In this document: piece after piece, positions 39,986-46,953 of the stretch
Numbering within the stretch: position 1 is the stretch's first letter
Layout: each line of letters begins with the position of its first letter
Source: a virus
DNA length: 64,000 nucleotides
Virus record (IMG/VR): IMGVR_UViG_3300036466_000585
Location: 1 to 64,000 of that record
Direction: 5' to 3' (one strand)
Translations under genes and position numbers: made by a program
Notes under the pieces: model-generated
What the model saw: only the letters and a program-made list of their open reading frames with translations
The model's database searches: none
Told to the model about the DNA's origin: nothing

Positions 39986-40747
39986 ATGACGCTGCCATTT
40001 ACCGGCCTGGGGCCGTTGTGGGACGGCATCAATCCCAGCCTGATCGCCTCGATCTACGAGGTGGATCACAAGGGCGAGCCGCTCGACGAGAGCGCGCGCG
40101 TCCGCTGTCTGTTCGTCGACGACGCCAACCTGGAGGCGACCTTCAACTGGCAATCGCCGTTCGATGGCGCCGGCCCCGAGGCGAGGGCGCCGACGCTGGC
40201 CGCCATGCTGCAAAGCGGGGCCATTCAGCCCATTGCCGAGCGACTGGGCGAGGGCGCGGGGAGCGCCACCAAAGAGGTCAGCGAGACCGCGCGCGGGCGC
40301 ACGGGCATCACCAAGCTCAACAGCACGCAAGTGTTCAGCGGTATGCCGCCCATCCGCCTGCAGACCACGCTCATGCTGCGCGCCTGGCGCGACCCCGGCG
40401 CTGAGGTCGAGGAGCCGCTAGACCAGCTCATGCGCTGGGTGTTGCCCCAGTACCTGGCTCCTGAGGGAACGCTGCTGACCGCAGCGCTGGACTGGTACCA
40501 GCAGGGCGAGCGCGACGTGAACGGCTTCGTCGAGGCGGCCATGCCGTCGGCAGCGCCTTCCCTGCTGGCCATCCGCTACAAGGGTCGCACCTATGCCCCG
40601 ATGGTCGTCGAGAGTATCGGCGTGCCGCTCAATTCCCCCTCCGACAAGTTCGGTCGATTCATCCAACTCCAGCTGCCGGTGACGTTCAGCACGCTGACCG
40701 CCATTGATCGCCACGACTGGGATGCCATGAAAGGAGAGTCCCGATGA
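39986..40747 (+). CDS. Tail or baseplate structural protein
   Basis: 253 residues. FTGLGPLWDGINPSLIASIYEVDHKGEP, then FNWQSPFDGAGPEARAPTLAAMLQSG, and KLNSTQVFSGMPPIRLQTTLMLRAWRDPGAEVEEPLDQLMRWVLP suggest a tail-tube-associated or baseplate protein. Not firmly recognised. It overlaps the tail chaperone gene by ATGA. Confidence 0.55.
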   Translation: MTLPFTGLGPLWDGINPSLIASIYEVDHKGEPLDESARVRCLFVDDANLEATFNWQSPFDGAGPEARAPTLAAMLQSGAIQPIAERLGEGAGSATKEVSETARGRTGITKLNSTQVFSGMPPIRLQTTLMLRAWRDPGAEVEEPLDQLMRWVLPQYLAPEGTLLTAALDWYQQGERDVNGFVEAAMPSAAPSLLAIRYKGRTYAPMVVESIGVPLNSPSDKFGRFIQLQLPVTFSTLTAIDRHDWDAMKGESR

Positions 40748-41502
40748 TCCACTTCCCGGTGCTGCGCACCCGCCGACTGACGGTGCGCATGAAGGAGCTG
40801 GCGATGATCGACGCCATCGCCCTGGCGGCGATACCGCCGCACCTCAACGAGGAGGCCACCACTGCCTTTCTGCGCGCCGCCGTCGATGATGTGCAAGGGG
40901 TGGAGAGCCCCGAGGACTGGACGGTGCAGGAGCGCACCATGGCCGTCTGCCACTACATGGCGTCCACGCTCGACGATGGCCCGGACTTCAGCCTGGCCGA
41001 CGGCAAGGCCAGCTTCTCCGACTACCTGCTGGGTGAGCAGGACTACCCGGGGGAGTGCGTCGAGGTCGGCACCCTCGAAGGCGACCGCTGGGAGGCGCGC
41101 CACCTAACTGGGGCCCTGGCCGGCGCCATCGAGCGCCTGCAGGGTGAGCTGCCCGGGGTGTCCGGGCATGCCCACTGGCGTATCGGCCGCATGGCGGCCC
41201 AGCTGATCCCCAACGGCGATGCCGTACCGTCTTCCGGCGACGTCGATGCCGCGCTGATCGAGCGCATGCGGGTCATCGCCAACTACCCGGAGAGCGCCTT
41301 CGTCCAGCTGATGGACGCTTTCGAGCGCGCCCGGGCAGAGCTTGATCACCTGTTCCTGGTGGATACGGACGAGCACGGCTTGATGGCCCTGCCAAGGGAG
41401 GGCAGCGCGGCTGAAAAGCCGCCTGCGCGATTTCCAGTTGGCACCTGCATCACCGACCTCGCGCTCTACCTGGGCGGAAAACCAGCGGCTGCTGGCCCAT
41501 AG
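40744..41502 (+). CDS. Putative tail assembly chaperone
   Basis: 252 residues. Helical, with a compact acidic core (EEATTAFLRAAVDDVQGVESPEDWTVQERTMAVCHYMAS). Position before the lysis and tail genes and the out-of-frame ORF that begins inside its 3' end (open from 41384 to 41716 in the +1 frame) match the two-part tail chaperones of tailed phages. The chaperone role is inferred from this arrangement. Confidence 0.55.
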   Translation: MIHFPVLRTRRLTVRMKELAMIDAIALAAIPPHLNEEATTAFLRAAVDDVQGVESPEDWTVQERTMAVCHYMASTLDDGPDFSLADGKASFSDYLLGEQDYPGECVEVGTLEGDRWEARHLTGALAGAIERLQGELPGVSGHAHWRIGRMAAQLIPNGDAVPSSGDVDAALIERMRVIANYPESAFVQLMDAFERARAELDHLFLVDTDEHGLMALPREGSAAEKPPARFPVGTCITDLALYLGGKPAAAGP

Positions 41503-41716
41503 CCTCGCCCTATATTCGTCGACATCGCTGCCCGATGCGCTACGCATGACGCACAGCGAGGCCGAGGCCTTCTTCGAGGGCAAGGCCTACGCCGATTGGC
41601 GCAAGGGCAAAGAGCAGGAACTGAAGCTGCAGGCGGCCGTGAATGACCGGCTCAACGGGGTGATTCGCGCCTGTGGCGCCATCGTGAAGACAGTGGCATC
41701 GCTAGGGCGCCGGTGA
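41438..41716 (+). CDS. Second tail-chaperone reading frame (likely frameshift product)
   Basis: The +1 frame relative to the upstream gene is open from 41384 to 41716 and continues with WAENQRLLAHSLALYSSTSLPDALRMTHSEAEAFFEGKAYADWRKGKEQELKLQ. No ATG, GTG or ribosome site supports an independent start: the first ATG (41547) is internal and unsupported, and the listed TTG has none. The product is probably fused to the upstream protein by +1 (or -2) ribosomal frameshifting within 41384-41502; the exact slip site is not clear (CCA-AGG-GAG near 41392 and GAA-AAG near 41413 are candidates). Confidence 0.5.
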   Translation: MAPASPTSRSTWAENQRLLAHSLALYSSTSLPDALRMTHSEAEAFFEGKAYADWRKGKEQELKLQAAVNDRLNGVIRACGAIVKTVASLGRR

Positions 41717-41760
41717 TAGGCGCCGCAAAGGTGCCGGCCATGCGCAATGAGGAGGGCGAT

Positions 41761-42117
41761 GTGGCAGAACCAACGACCAGCGCAGCGGCGGCAACGGCGA
41801 CAGCGACCGGTATCGGGCTGGCGGCCCTGCTGCCCTGGATCAACGCCAACGCCCTGATGGGAGCCGCCCTGGGGGCCGGGCTGGTGGCCTACACCAAGAC
41901 CGACCTTCGGGCCTGGCAGCGTATCGGCGCGCTGCTGTTCTCCGCCCTGTGCGGCTACCTGATGACGCCCGAGATCGTCGCCCAGACCCCGGTCACCCAT
42001 GACGGGGCCGGCGGCTTCATCGGCGCCATTGTGATCGTCCCGCTGTCGCTGAAACTCATCCAGCACGTCGAAAGGTTCGACCTGGCGACGTGGCTCGACC
42101 GCCGCAAAGGCAAGTGA
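41761..42117 (+). CDS. Holin-like membrane protein 1
   Basis: 118 residues from GTG 41761 (GAGGAGGGC upstream); GTG 41713, overlapping the previous stop, is an alternative. An alanine/threonine-rich start is followed by membrane spans IGLAALLPWINANALMGAALGAGLVAY, IGALLFSALCGYLM and GFIGAIVIVPLSLKLI and a basic C-tail. This is the topology of a phage holin. It would set the time of lysis with the genes that follow. Confidence 0.7.
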   Translation: MAEPTTSAAAATATATGIGLAALLPWINANALMGAALGAGLVAYTKTDLRAWQRIGALLFSALCGYLMTPEIVAQTPVTHDGAGGFIGAIVIVPLSLKLIQHVERFDLATWLDRRKGK

Positions 42118-42126
42118 GGCGAGGCA

Positions 42127-42435
42127 ATGGCTGAGACGAGCGTTATCCAGAGCATCGCACCCGTCGTGGCGGCGTTCAGTTACTTCATCGCGGCCGTGCG
42201 GCTGGCCACTTTCCGGCGTGGCAGCCGCCGCTACAAGCGCCACCTGTCGCTATTCGCCAGCGCCCTCATCGGCACCCTGCTGTGTGCCGGGCTCGAGGTC
42301 GTATTCCTCGAGCCGGAGGTGAGCGTCTTCCAGAGCGCGCTGGCCCTGCTGTTCTGTGTCCTGACGCTACGCGCGCGGGGCAATGTCGCCACCCTGATGA
42401 GGATGCCCCATGACGGATCTACTCAAGCGCGGTAG
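42127..42435 (+). CDS. Holin-like membrane protein 2 (3TM type)
   Basis: 102 residues with three hydrophobic spans (SIAPVVAAFSYFIAAVRLA, LSLFASALIGTLLCAGLEVVF, FQSALALLFCVLTLRARGNVATLMR). The closing FCVLTLRARGNVA.LMR pattern is that of the Phage_holin_3 family. It overlaps the endolysin by 26 bp. It may be the holin or an antiholin partner of the first protein. Confidence 0.72.
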   Translation: MAETSVIQSIAPVVAAFSYFIAAVRLATFRRGSRRYKRHLSLFASALIGTLLCAGLEVVFLEPEVSVFQSALALLFCVLTLRARGNVATLMRMPHDGSTQAR

Positions 42436-43210
42436 CCGCAGCGATGCGGTGCGCCACCTGCAACGCGAACTTGGCTTCGCTGGCGATGATGTCGACGGCA
42501 TCTACGGGGCTATGACCGAGCGCGCCGTGCGGCGCTTCCAGAAGTCGAGAGGCCTGGTCGCCGACGGCATCGCCGGCCCGAAGACGTTCGAGGCGCTGTC
42601 CGGCGAGGACACGGCGCGCCGCCTTGGCCAGGGCGATATCGAGCGCGTCGCCGCGAGACTGGGAGTCGAGGCGGCGGCCGTTATGGCGGTCAATGAGGTC
42701 GAGTCCAGGGGTAGCGGCTTCCTCGACGATGGTCGTCCGGTGATCCTTTTCGAGCGTCACGTTATGCGGCGCAATCTGCGCGACATCGGGCGCGACGCCG
42801 ACCTGCTGGCACGCCACCTGCCGGAAGTCGTCAACAGCACGCCTGGCGGCTATGACGGCGGCGCTGACGAGCACCGTCGCCTGCACCTGGCGCGCCAGAT
42901 CGATGAGGGCTGCGCCATCTGCGCGGCGTCCTGGGGTCTGTTCCAGATCATGGGGCATCACTACGCCAGGCTGGGATTTGACACGCCGCAGGAGATGGAG
43001 GCGGCAGCCGGCGACAGCGAGGGGGCCCAGCTGGAGATGTTCGCCGCGTTCATCGAGTCCGATCCGCGTCTGCACCAGGCGCTTCGAGCGCACGACTGGG
43101 AGGCGTTCGCGCGGATCTACAACGGCCCGGCCTATGCCAAGCATGACTACCACGGCCGCATGGCGGCGGCATTCGACAACCACAGCGAGGCGCTGAAGGA
43201 GGCGGCATGA
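42410..43210 (+). CDS. Endolysin: peptidoglycan-binding plus N-acetylmuramidase domain
   Basis: 266 residues. Residues 1-65 are a PG_binding_1 repeat (LLKRGSRSDAVRHLQRELGFAGDDVDGIYGAMTERAVRRFQKSRGLVADGIAGPKTFEAL). Residues about 80-260 are a DUF3380-type muramidase (VMAVNEVESRGSGFLDDGRPVILFERHVMRR, with Glu in the E-S segment, then SWGLFQIMGHHY and IYNGPAYAKHDYHGRMA). It cleaves the glycan strands of the cell wall. No signal peptide is present, so release depends on the holins. Confidence 0.93.
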   Translation: MTDLLKRGSRSDAVRHLQRELGFAGDDVDGIYGAMTERAVRRFQKSRGLVADGIAGPKTFEALSGEDTARRLGQGDIERVAARLGVEAAAVMAVNEVESRGSGFLDDGRPVILFERHVMRRNLRDIGRDADLLARHLPEVVNSTPGGYDGGADEHRRLHLARQIDEGCAICAASWGLFQIMGHHYARLGFDTPQEMEAAAGDSEGAQLEMFAAFIESDPRLHQALRAHDWEAFARIYNGPAYAKHDYHGRMAAAFDNHSEALKEAA

Positions 43211-43656
43211 ACCTGATCACCAATATCGTCGGTACCGTGGCAAAGCCCGTGTTCGACATCATCGACAAGGCGGTCACCGACAAGGACCAGGCTGCCCGGC
43301 TCAAGGCCGATTTGCAGCGTCGCCTGATCGACCAGCAAGATGCCGGCCTGAAGGCGCAGATGCAGATCATCCTCGCCGAGGCGACGGGCGAGAGCTGGGC
43401 GCAGCGCAACTGGCGCCCGGTGTTGATGCTGGTCATCGTCGCGATCATCGCCAACAACTACCTGCTTGCGCCTTACCTGGGGGCCATGTTTGGCGTCGGG
43501 CTCCAGCTCGAGCTGCCCGAGCACATGTGGAACCTGATGACGCTGGGCGTCGGCGGCTACATCGCCGGCCGGTCGGGGGAGAAGATTGCCGGCACGCTCA
43601 AGCGGGGCAGCGATTCAGGGGGTGGCAACCTGATGGGCAGCATCGACACACGGTAG
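43207..43656 (+). CDS. GTA-type 3TM holin-like protein
   Basis: 149 residues. SWAQRNWRPVLMLVIVAIIANNYLLAPYLG and ELPEHMWNLMTLGVGGYIAGRSGEKIAGTLK match the GTA_holin_3TM family, with an amphipathic N-terminal helix. It overlaps the endolysin by ATGA and is the third holin-like gene of this block. Confidence 0.8.
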   Translation: MNLITNIVGTVAKPVFDIIDKAVTDKDQAARLKADLQRRLIDQQDAGLKAQMQIILAEATGESWAQRNWRPVLMLVIVAIIANNYLLAPYLGAMFGVGLQLELPEHMWNLMTLGVGGYIAGRSGEKIAGTLKRGSDSGGGNLMGSIDTR

Positions 43657-43666
43657 CGGTAGTCGA

Positions 43667-43710
43667 CCAGGAAAACCGAGACCCTTGCAGCCTTGGGGCG
43701 GCGATACGCT
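43667..43710 (+). promoter_or_regulatory. Late promoter-like site B (before tail tube genes)
   Basis: CCAGGAAAA (43667-43675), 29 nt, TACGCT (43705-43710). A 9-bp inverted repeat, GCCTTGGGG (43690-43698) and CCCCAAGGC (43715-43723), brackets the -10. A 12-codon leader ORF starts at 43724. Confidence 0.58.
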
Positions 43711-43781
43711 GGCACCCCAAGGCCATGCTGCGCCATGGCTGCGTCGCCTCCGACTCACGCTGACCCAACGGGAATAACGCC

Positions 43782-44282
43782 ATGACCGTATCTACCGCCA
43801 ACTACCTCAAGGGTTTTTACGACCAGACGAAGGCCATGGGCCAAAAGGTCGTGAACTCCGACTTCACCTTCGAGATCGAGGGGTTCGAGCAGACCTACCT
43901 ACTGGCCCGGCAGTGCCCGTGGCCGACGGTTGCCACGCAAGGCGAAATCGAGGTGCCGACCCCGCTGGGCGCCGCGGCGTTTGAGCCGCAGCAGATCCGC
44001 ACCAACCACCAGGGGCAGGTGACCCTGATGGAAGTGACGGCCGGCACCATTGACCAGATGCTGGTCGACATCATCGCCAACGGTGGCACCTTCAACGCCA
44101 AGATCTACGAGGGCACGCCCGAGCGTTACCTGCGCTACAAGCGCATCACCGATGCCTTCGTCCAGATCGACGATCCGGACCGCGACTGGGAGAACCGCAG
44201 CCAGGTTCTCACCTTCAGCGGCACCATGTTCTTCCACTACTTCGGCGAGATCGTGGAAGGCAACAGCACGGATTACCGCTGA
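43782..44282 (+). CDS. Tail tube-like protein
   Basis: 166 residues: FEIEGFEQTYLLARQCPWPTVATQGEIEVPTPLGAAAFEPQQIRTNHQGQVTLMEVTAGTIDQMLVDIIANGGTFNAKIYEG, then IQIDDPDRDWENRSQVLTFSGTMFFHYFGE-type strands. This is the beta-barrel pattern of tube proteins. It starts the tail and baseplate unit after site B. The call is by fold pattern and order. Confidence 0.6.
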   Translation: MTVSTANYLKGFYDQTKAMGQKVVNSDFTFEIEGFEQTYLLARQCPWPTVATQGEIEVPTPLGAAAFEPQQIRTNHQGQVTLMEVTAGTIDQMLVDIIANGGTFNAKIYEGTPERYLRYKRITDAFVQIDDPDRDWENRSQVLTFSGTMFFHYFGEIVEGNSTDYR

Positions 44283-44659
44283 TGGCCACCCTGGCGAGCC
44301 TGGCGACCCGGTTTGCCGAGCACGAGCGCGGCGCCGCCAACATCCTGCCGCCCGAGTCCGTCACGGCCCTGGCCGTGGCGGCGGTGTCGTTCTACGCCGG
44401 CTTCGCCGAGCTCACGCACCTGACCGACGGCGCCGATATCGATGAGAACCTGGAGGTCACGGTGTCCGAGTGGGCGGAGATTCGCCCGCTGTTCGTGCTC
44501 TACGTCGAGCGCGAGAACGCGCTGCAGCTGGAGGCGACCGGCATCCTCAGTGCCGGCGGCGGCTTCGGGCGGTCCAGCTCCGAGGTCGGCGGCGAGATTG
44601 CCCAGATGGAAGCCGAGCTGCCGCGTCGCGTCTTCTATCACCCGGTCATCACGATCTAG
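44282..44659 (+). CDS. Tail-unit hypothetical protein
   Basis: 125 residues. FAEHERGAANILPPESVTALAVAAVSFYAGFAELTHL then EWAEIRPLFVLYVERENALQLEATGILSAGG. Helical with a hydrophobic core; it resembles small baseplate or head-completion proteins that follow tube genes. Not recognised. Confidence 0.52.
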   Translation: MATLASLATRFAEHERGAANILPPESVTALAVAAVSFYAGFAELTHLTDGADIDENLEVTVSEWAEIRPLFVLYVERENALQLEATGILSAGGGFGRSSSEVGGEIAQMEAELPRRVFYHPVITI

Positions 44660-44669
44660 GGGGTAGGGC

Positions 44670-45569
44670 ATGGAGCTGTATTTCGGCGAGAACGGCGACC
44701 AGCGCATCCGCGGCGACTTCATCCGCCGGGCGGTGCTGCGCTCCGACCTGGTGCCGATACCGCTCACCCTGGAAGCCGAGATCCGCGTCGGTACCGAGAC
44801 CGCCCAGCACTTCGAGGTCGGGCGCTCGATCACCACCTATGACGGCGACGCGCTGGAGATCATCAAGTCCGAGCACGTCCAGCAGGCGCGCATGCAGGGC
44901 GACGACCTGTCCGGCTATGTGAGGCTGATCGCCACCCTGAAGCCAGTGACGCCTGTGGCGTTCATCAAGCCCCGGGCGGTGATCAAGCACGGCGCCACCC
45001 TGGCCGAGGTCTACCGCGCGTGCGGGGCCACGCTGCGCGGCATCGAGGGCGACTTCGCGGTACCGCGCTTCGTCTGCCTGGCCGGCGAGGCCCACACCTA
45101 TCACATCGCTCGCGCCCTGCAGGAGGCGGGCGGCGTCGTCAGGTGGCGAAACGGCCGCCTGGCGTTCATCCCGCTGGGATCGCTGTTCGACCAGGAGCCG
45201 GTGGACACCATCGTCGACTCCGCCTCCGATGACGTGGAGTCCGGCTTTCTTGAGCGCCACGACATCCCGTGGTTCTACAGCCTGAATGCCGATGGCGAAT
45301 TCGTGTATGGCAATCGCGGCAAGCCGCGTGCGGCGCGCTTCCAGCCCGGCGCCAACGCGATGACGCTGCGCAATATGACGGGCTGCCTGGTGCTGACCAA
45401 GGTCACGCGCCTGAAGTACACACAGAGGATCGCCGCCGGCGACCTGATTGAGGTCGTGGGCGGGGAGCCGCTGGTGGCCATGACGGTCGCCAACCTGTTC
45501 GCGCCCGGGGCCGATGGCGACGCCCCGGAGCAATTCACCCGCGTATGGCTGGGGAGGTGGGAGCGGTGA
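44670..45569 (+). CDS. Baseplate hub-like protein (gp27/gpD type)
   Basis: 299 residues. Beta-rich throughout: VPIPLTLEAEIRVGTETAQHFEVGRSITTYDGDALEIIKSEHV at the start and TGCLVLTKVTRLKYTQRIAAGDLIEVVGG near the end, as in hub proteins that thread the tube. The next gene is the spike, overlapping by GTGA, which matches the hub-spike pair of myoviruses. Confidence 0.58.
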   Translation: MELYFGENGDQRIRGDFIRRAVLRSDLVPIPLTLEAEIRVGTETAQHFEVGRSITTYDGDALEIIKSEHVQQARMQGDDLSGYVRLIATLKPVTPVAFIKPRAVIKHGATLAEVYRACGATLRGIEGDFAVPRFVCLAGEAHTYHIARALQEAGGVVRWRNGRLAFIPLGSLFDQEPVDTIVDSASDDVESGFLERHDIPWFYSLNADGEFVYGNRGKPRAARFQPGANAMTLRNMTGCLVLTKVTRLKYTQRIAAGDLIEVVGGEPLVAMTVANLFAPGADGDAPEQFTRVWLGRWER

Positions 45570-46036
45570 GTGCGACCGGAGGCGGCCTGCTGGCCGGGAA
45601 GTGGCCGGCGGTGATCACGGCCTACGACGGAGACACTCGCACCTGCGAGGTCAGCATCCCGGGCATCACCGACGGTGCCGAGGGCGGGCTGATCGCCGAG
45701 ATCGAGTATCCCATCGGCGACAAGTCGCGCCACGAGACCATGACCGAGATCGAGGTGCTGGCCGGCGACAAGGTGTGGGTGGAGTTCATACAAGGTGATC
45801 CGCGCCACCCGCTGATCACCGGCTGGCGAAACCCGACGACCGGCAACTCCATCGGCTGGCGGCGTTGGCACAAGGAGAACATGCAGCTGCTCACCGATGC
45901 CGAGATGCGCCTGCAGTCCGGCGGTCTGGTGCACGTCAGCGCCAAGGACAGCATCACGCTGCAGGTGGGCAGCTCAACCATCACTCTGACGCCAGATGAC
46001 ATCACGCAGCTGGCGAGCATGATCAACCTGAACTGA
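45566..46036 (+). CDS. Baseplate spike protein (OB fold plus gp5-like needle)
   Basis: 156 residues from GTG 45566, with GGAGG eight bases upstream. WPAVITAYDGDTRTCEVSIPGITDGAEGGLIAEIEYPIGD and VEFIQGDPRHPLITGWR form the OB-like N-domain; the C-terminus (LVHVSAKDSITLQVGSSTITLTPDDIT) is the start of a beta-helical needle. It carries the PAAR tip encoded two genes on. Confidence 0.75.
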   Translation: MSATGGGLLAGKWPAVITAYDGDTRTCEVSIPGITDGAEGGLIAEIEYPIGDKSRHETMTEIEVLAGDKVWVEFIQGDPRHPLITGWRNPTTGNSIGWRRWHKENMQLLTDAEMRLQSGGLVHVSAKDSITLQVGSSTITLTPDDITQLASMINLN

Positions 46037-46049
46037 CAAGGAGGCCGCC

Positions 46050-46529
46050 ATGGCTGCCAATCTCCTTTTCTCCTTCGATGACCTGACCCGCAAGGACAAG
46101 GCCGTCAAGGAGATCGAAAAGCACTTCAAGCGCGCCGGCGCCAACCCGGTGAGCGTCGACGTCGACTCCCGCGTCAAGCGCACCAGCGGCGTCAGCTACC
46201 GCGAAATCAGCCTGACCTTCTCCGACAGCCAGGTGGTCAAGCTGCGCATCAAGCGCCCGGGTGACATCTTTCAGGTCATGCTCAACCGAAAGGTCATGCC
46301 GATGGCCAACCAGGACGATCACACCAAGGCCATCGGCGAGATCGTGCAGGCCATGGACCGGGGCCGGACGGCCTTTCAGAAGCGTCTGGCCAAGGCCAAG
46401 GTGAAGCTGCCCAAGCGCATGAAGACGGCGGCCCCGCGCATGGAGAAGCGACTCGAGGAGAAGCGCGACGCCCTCAGGGAAGCCGTGGAAGACGCTCGCC
46501 AGCAGCTCGCCGAGCTCACGGCGGCCTAA
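46050..46529 (+). CDS. Hypothetical protein between spike and PAAR
   Basis: 159 residues. FDDLTRKDKAVKEIEKHFKRAGANPVSVDVDSRVKRTSGVSYREISLTFSDSQVVKLRIKRPGDIFQVMLN reads as an alpha/beta domain, followed by a long basic coiled coil. Strand IKRPGDIFQV resembles modules of phage polyvalent proteins, which may link it to the Dar proteins downstream. Function unknown. Confidence 0.52.
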   Translation: MAANLLFSFDDLTRKDKAVKEIEKHFKRAGANPVSVDVDSRVKRTSGVSYREISLTFSDSQVVKLRIKRPGDIFQVMLNRKVMPMANQDDHTKAIGEIVQAMDRGRTAFQKRLAKAKVKLPKRMKTAAPRMEKRLEEKRDALREAVEDARQQLAELTAA

Positions 46530-46538
46530 GGAGGCTCC

Positions 46539-46829
46539 ATGCCAGCGGTCACGAGGCAGGGCGACAGCTGCACCGGTCACGGGTCATTCCCGCCGCGCAA
46601 CAGCACGAGCGGCAGCCCCGACGTCATGGTCAACGGCATCCCGGCCCACCGCGTGGGCGATGGCTGGGCCACGCACTGCAACGACGTGCCGGTCTGCCAC
46701 GGTGGCGCTTTGGCAGCCGGGTCGGGCAGCGTCAACGTCAACGGCAAGCCCCTGGGGCGAATCGGCGACCCCGTGGATTGCGGTTCCGCCGTGGCGGCCG
46801 GCTCCGGCGACGTGTTTGCCGGCGGCTAG
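46539..46829 (+). CDS. PAAR-domain spike tip
   Basis: 96 residues: AVTRQGDSCTGHGSFPPRNSTSGSPDVMVNGIPAHRVGDGWATHC, DVPVCHGGALAAGSGSVNVNGKPLGRIGDPVDCGS. The His and Cys residues that bind zinc in PAAR cones are present. It sharpens the baseplate spike. Confidence 0.92.
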   Translation: MPAVTRQGDSCTGHGSFPPRNSTSGSPDVMVNGIPAHRVGDGWATHCNDVPVCHGGALAAGSGSVNVNGKPLGRIGDPVDCGSAVAAGSGDVFAGG

Positions 46830-46852
46830 GCCCGCTACAGAGCCCGGCGCGG

Positions 46853-46896
46853 CCAGGAAAAGCCGACCCGGCCCACCCCTCCCCCTCCCATAGCAT
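46853..46896 (+). promoter_or_regulatory. Late promoter-like site C (before the Dar genes)
   Basis: CCAGGAAAA (46853-46861), 29 nt, TAGCAT (46891-46896). CATGG-CC-CCATG (46894-46905) overlaps the -10 and the predicted start of transcription. Confidence 0.65.
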
Positions 46897-46902
46897 GGCC
46901 CC

Positions 46903-46953
46903 ATGACGCGCCCGACGTGGCGCCATCCCGCAACCATAGGGGCTATGCCATGA
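46903..46953 (+). CDS. 16-codon leader ORF before darA-like gene
   Basis: M-T-R-P-T-W-R-H-P-A-T-I-G-A-M-P, ending TGA that overlaps the ATG of the giant gene. Its ATG lies at the predicted start of transcription of site C. It may serve only for translational coupling. Confidence 0.35.
   Translation: MTRPTWRHPATIGAMP

Noticed and set aside
38071-40032. Minus-strand frame of 653 codons over sheath and following genes
   Set aside because: Crosses three plus-strand genes and a plus-strand terminator; no ribosome site or motif.
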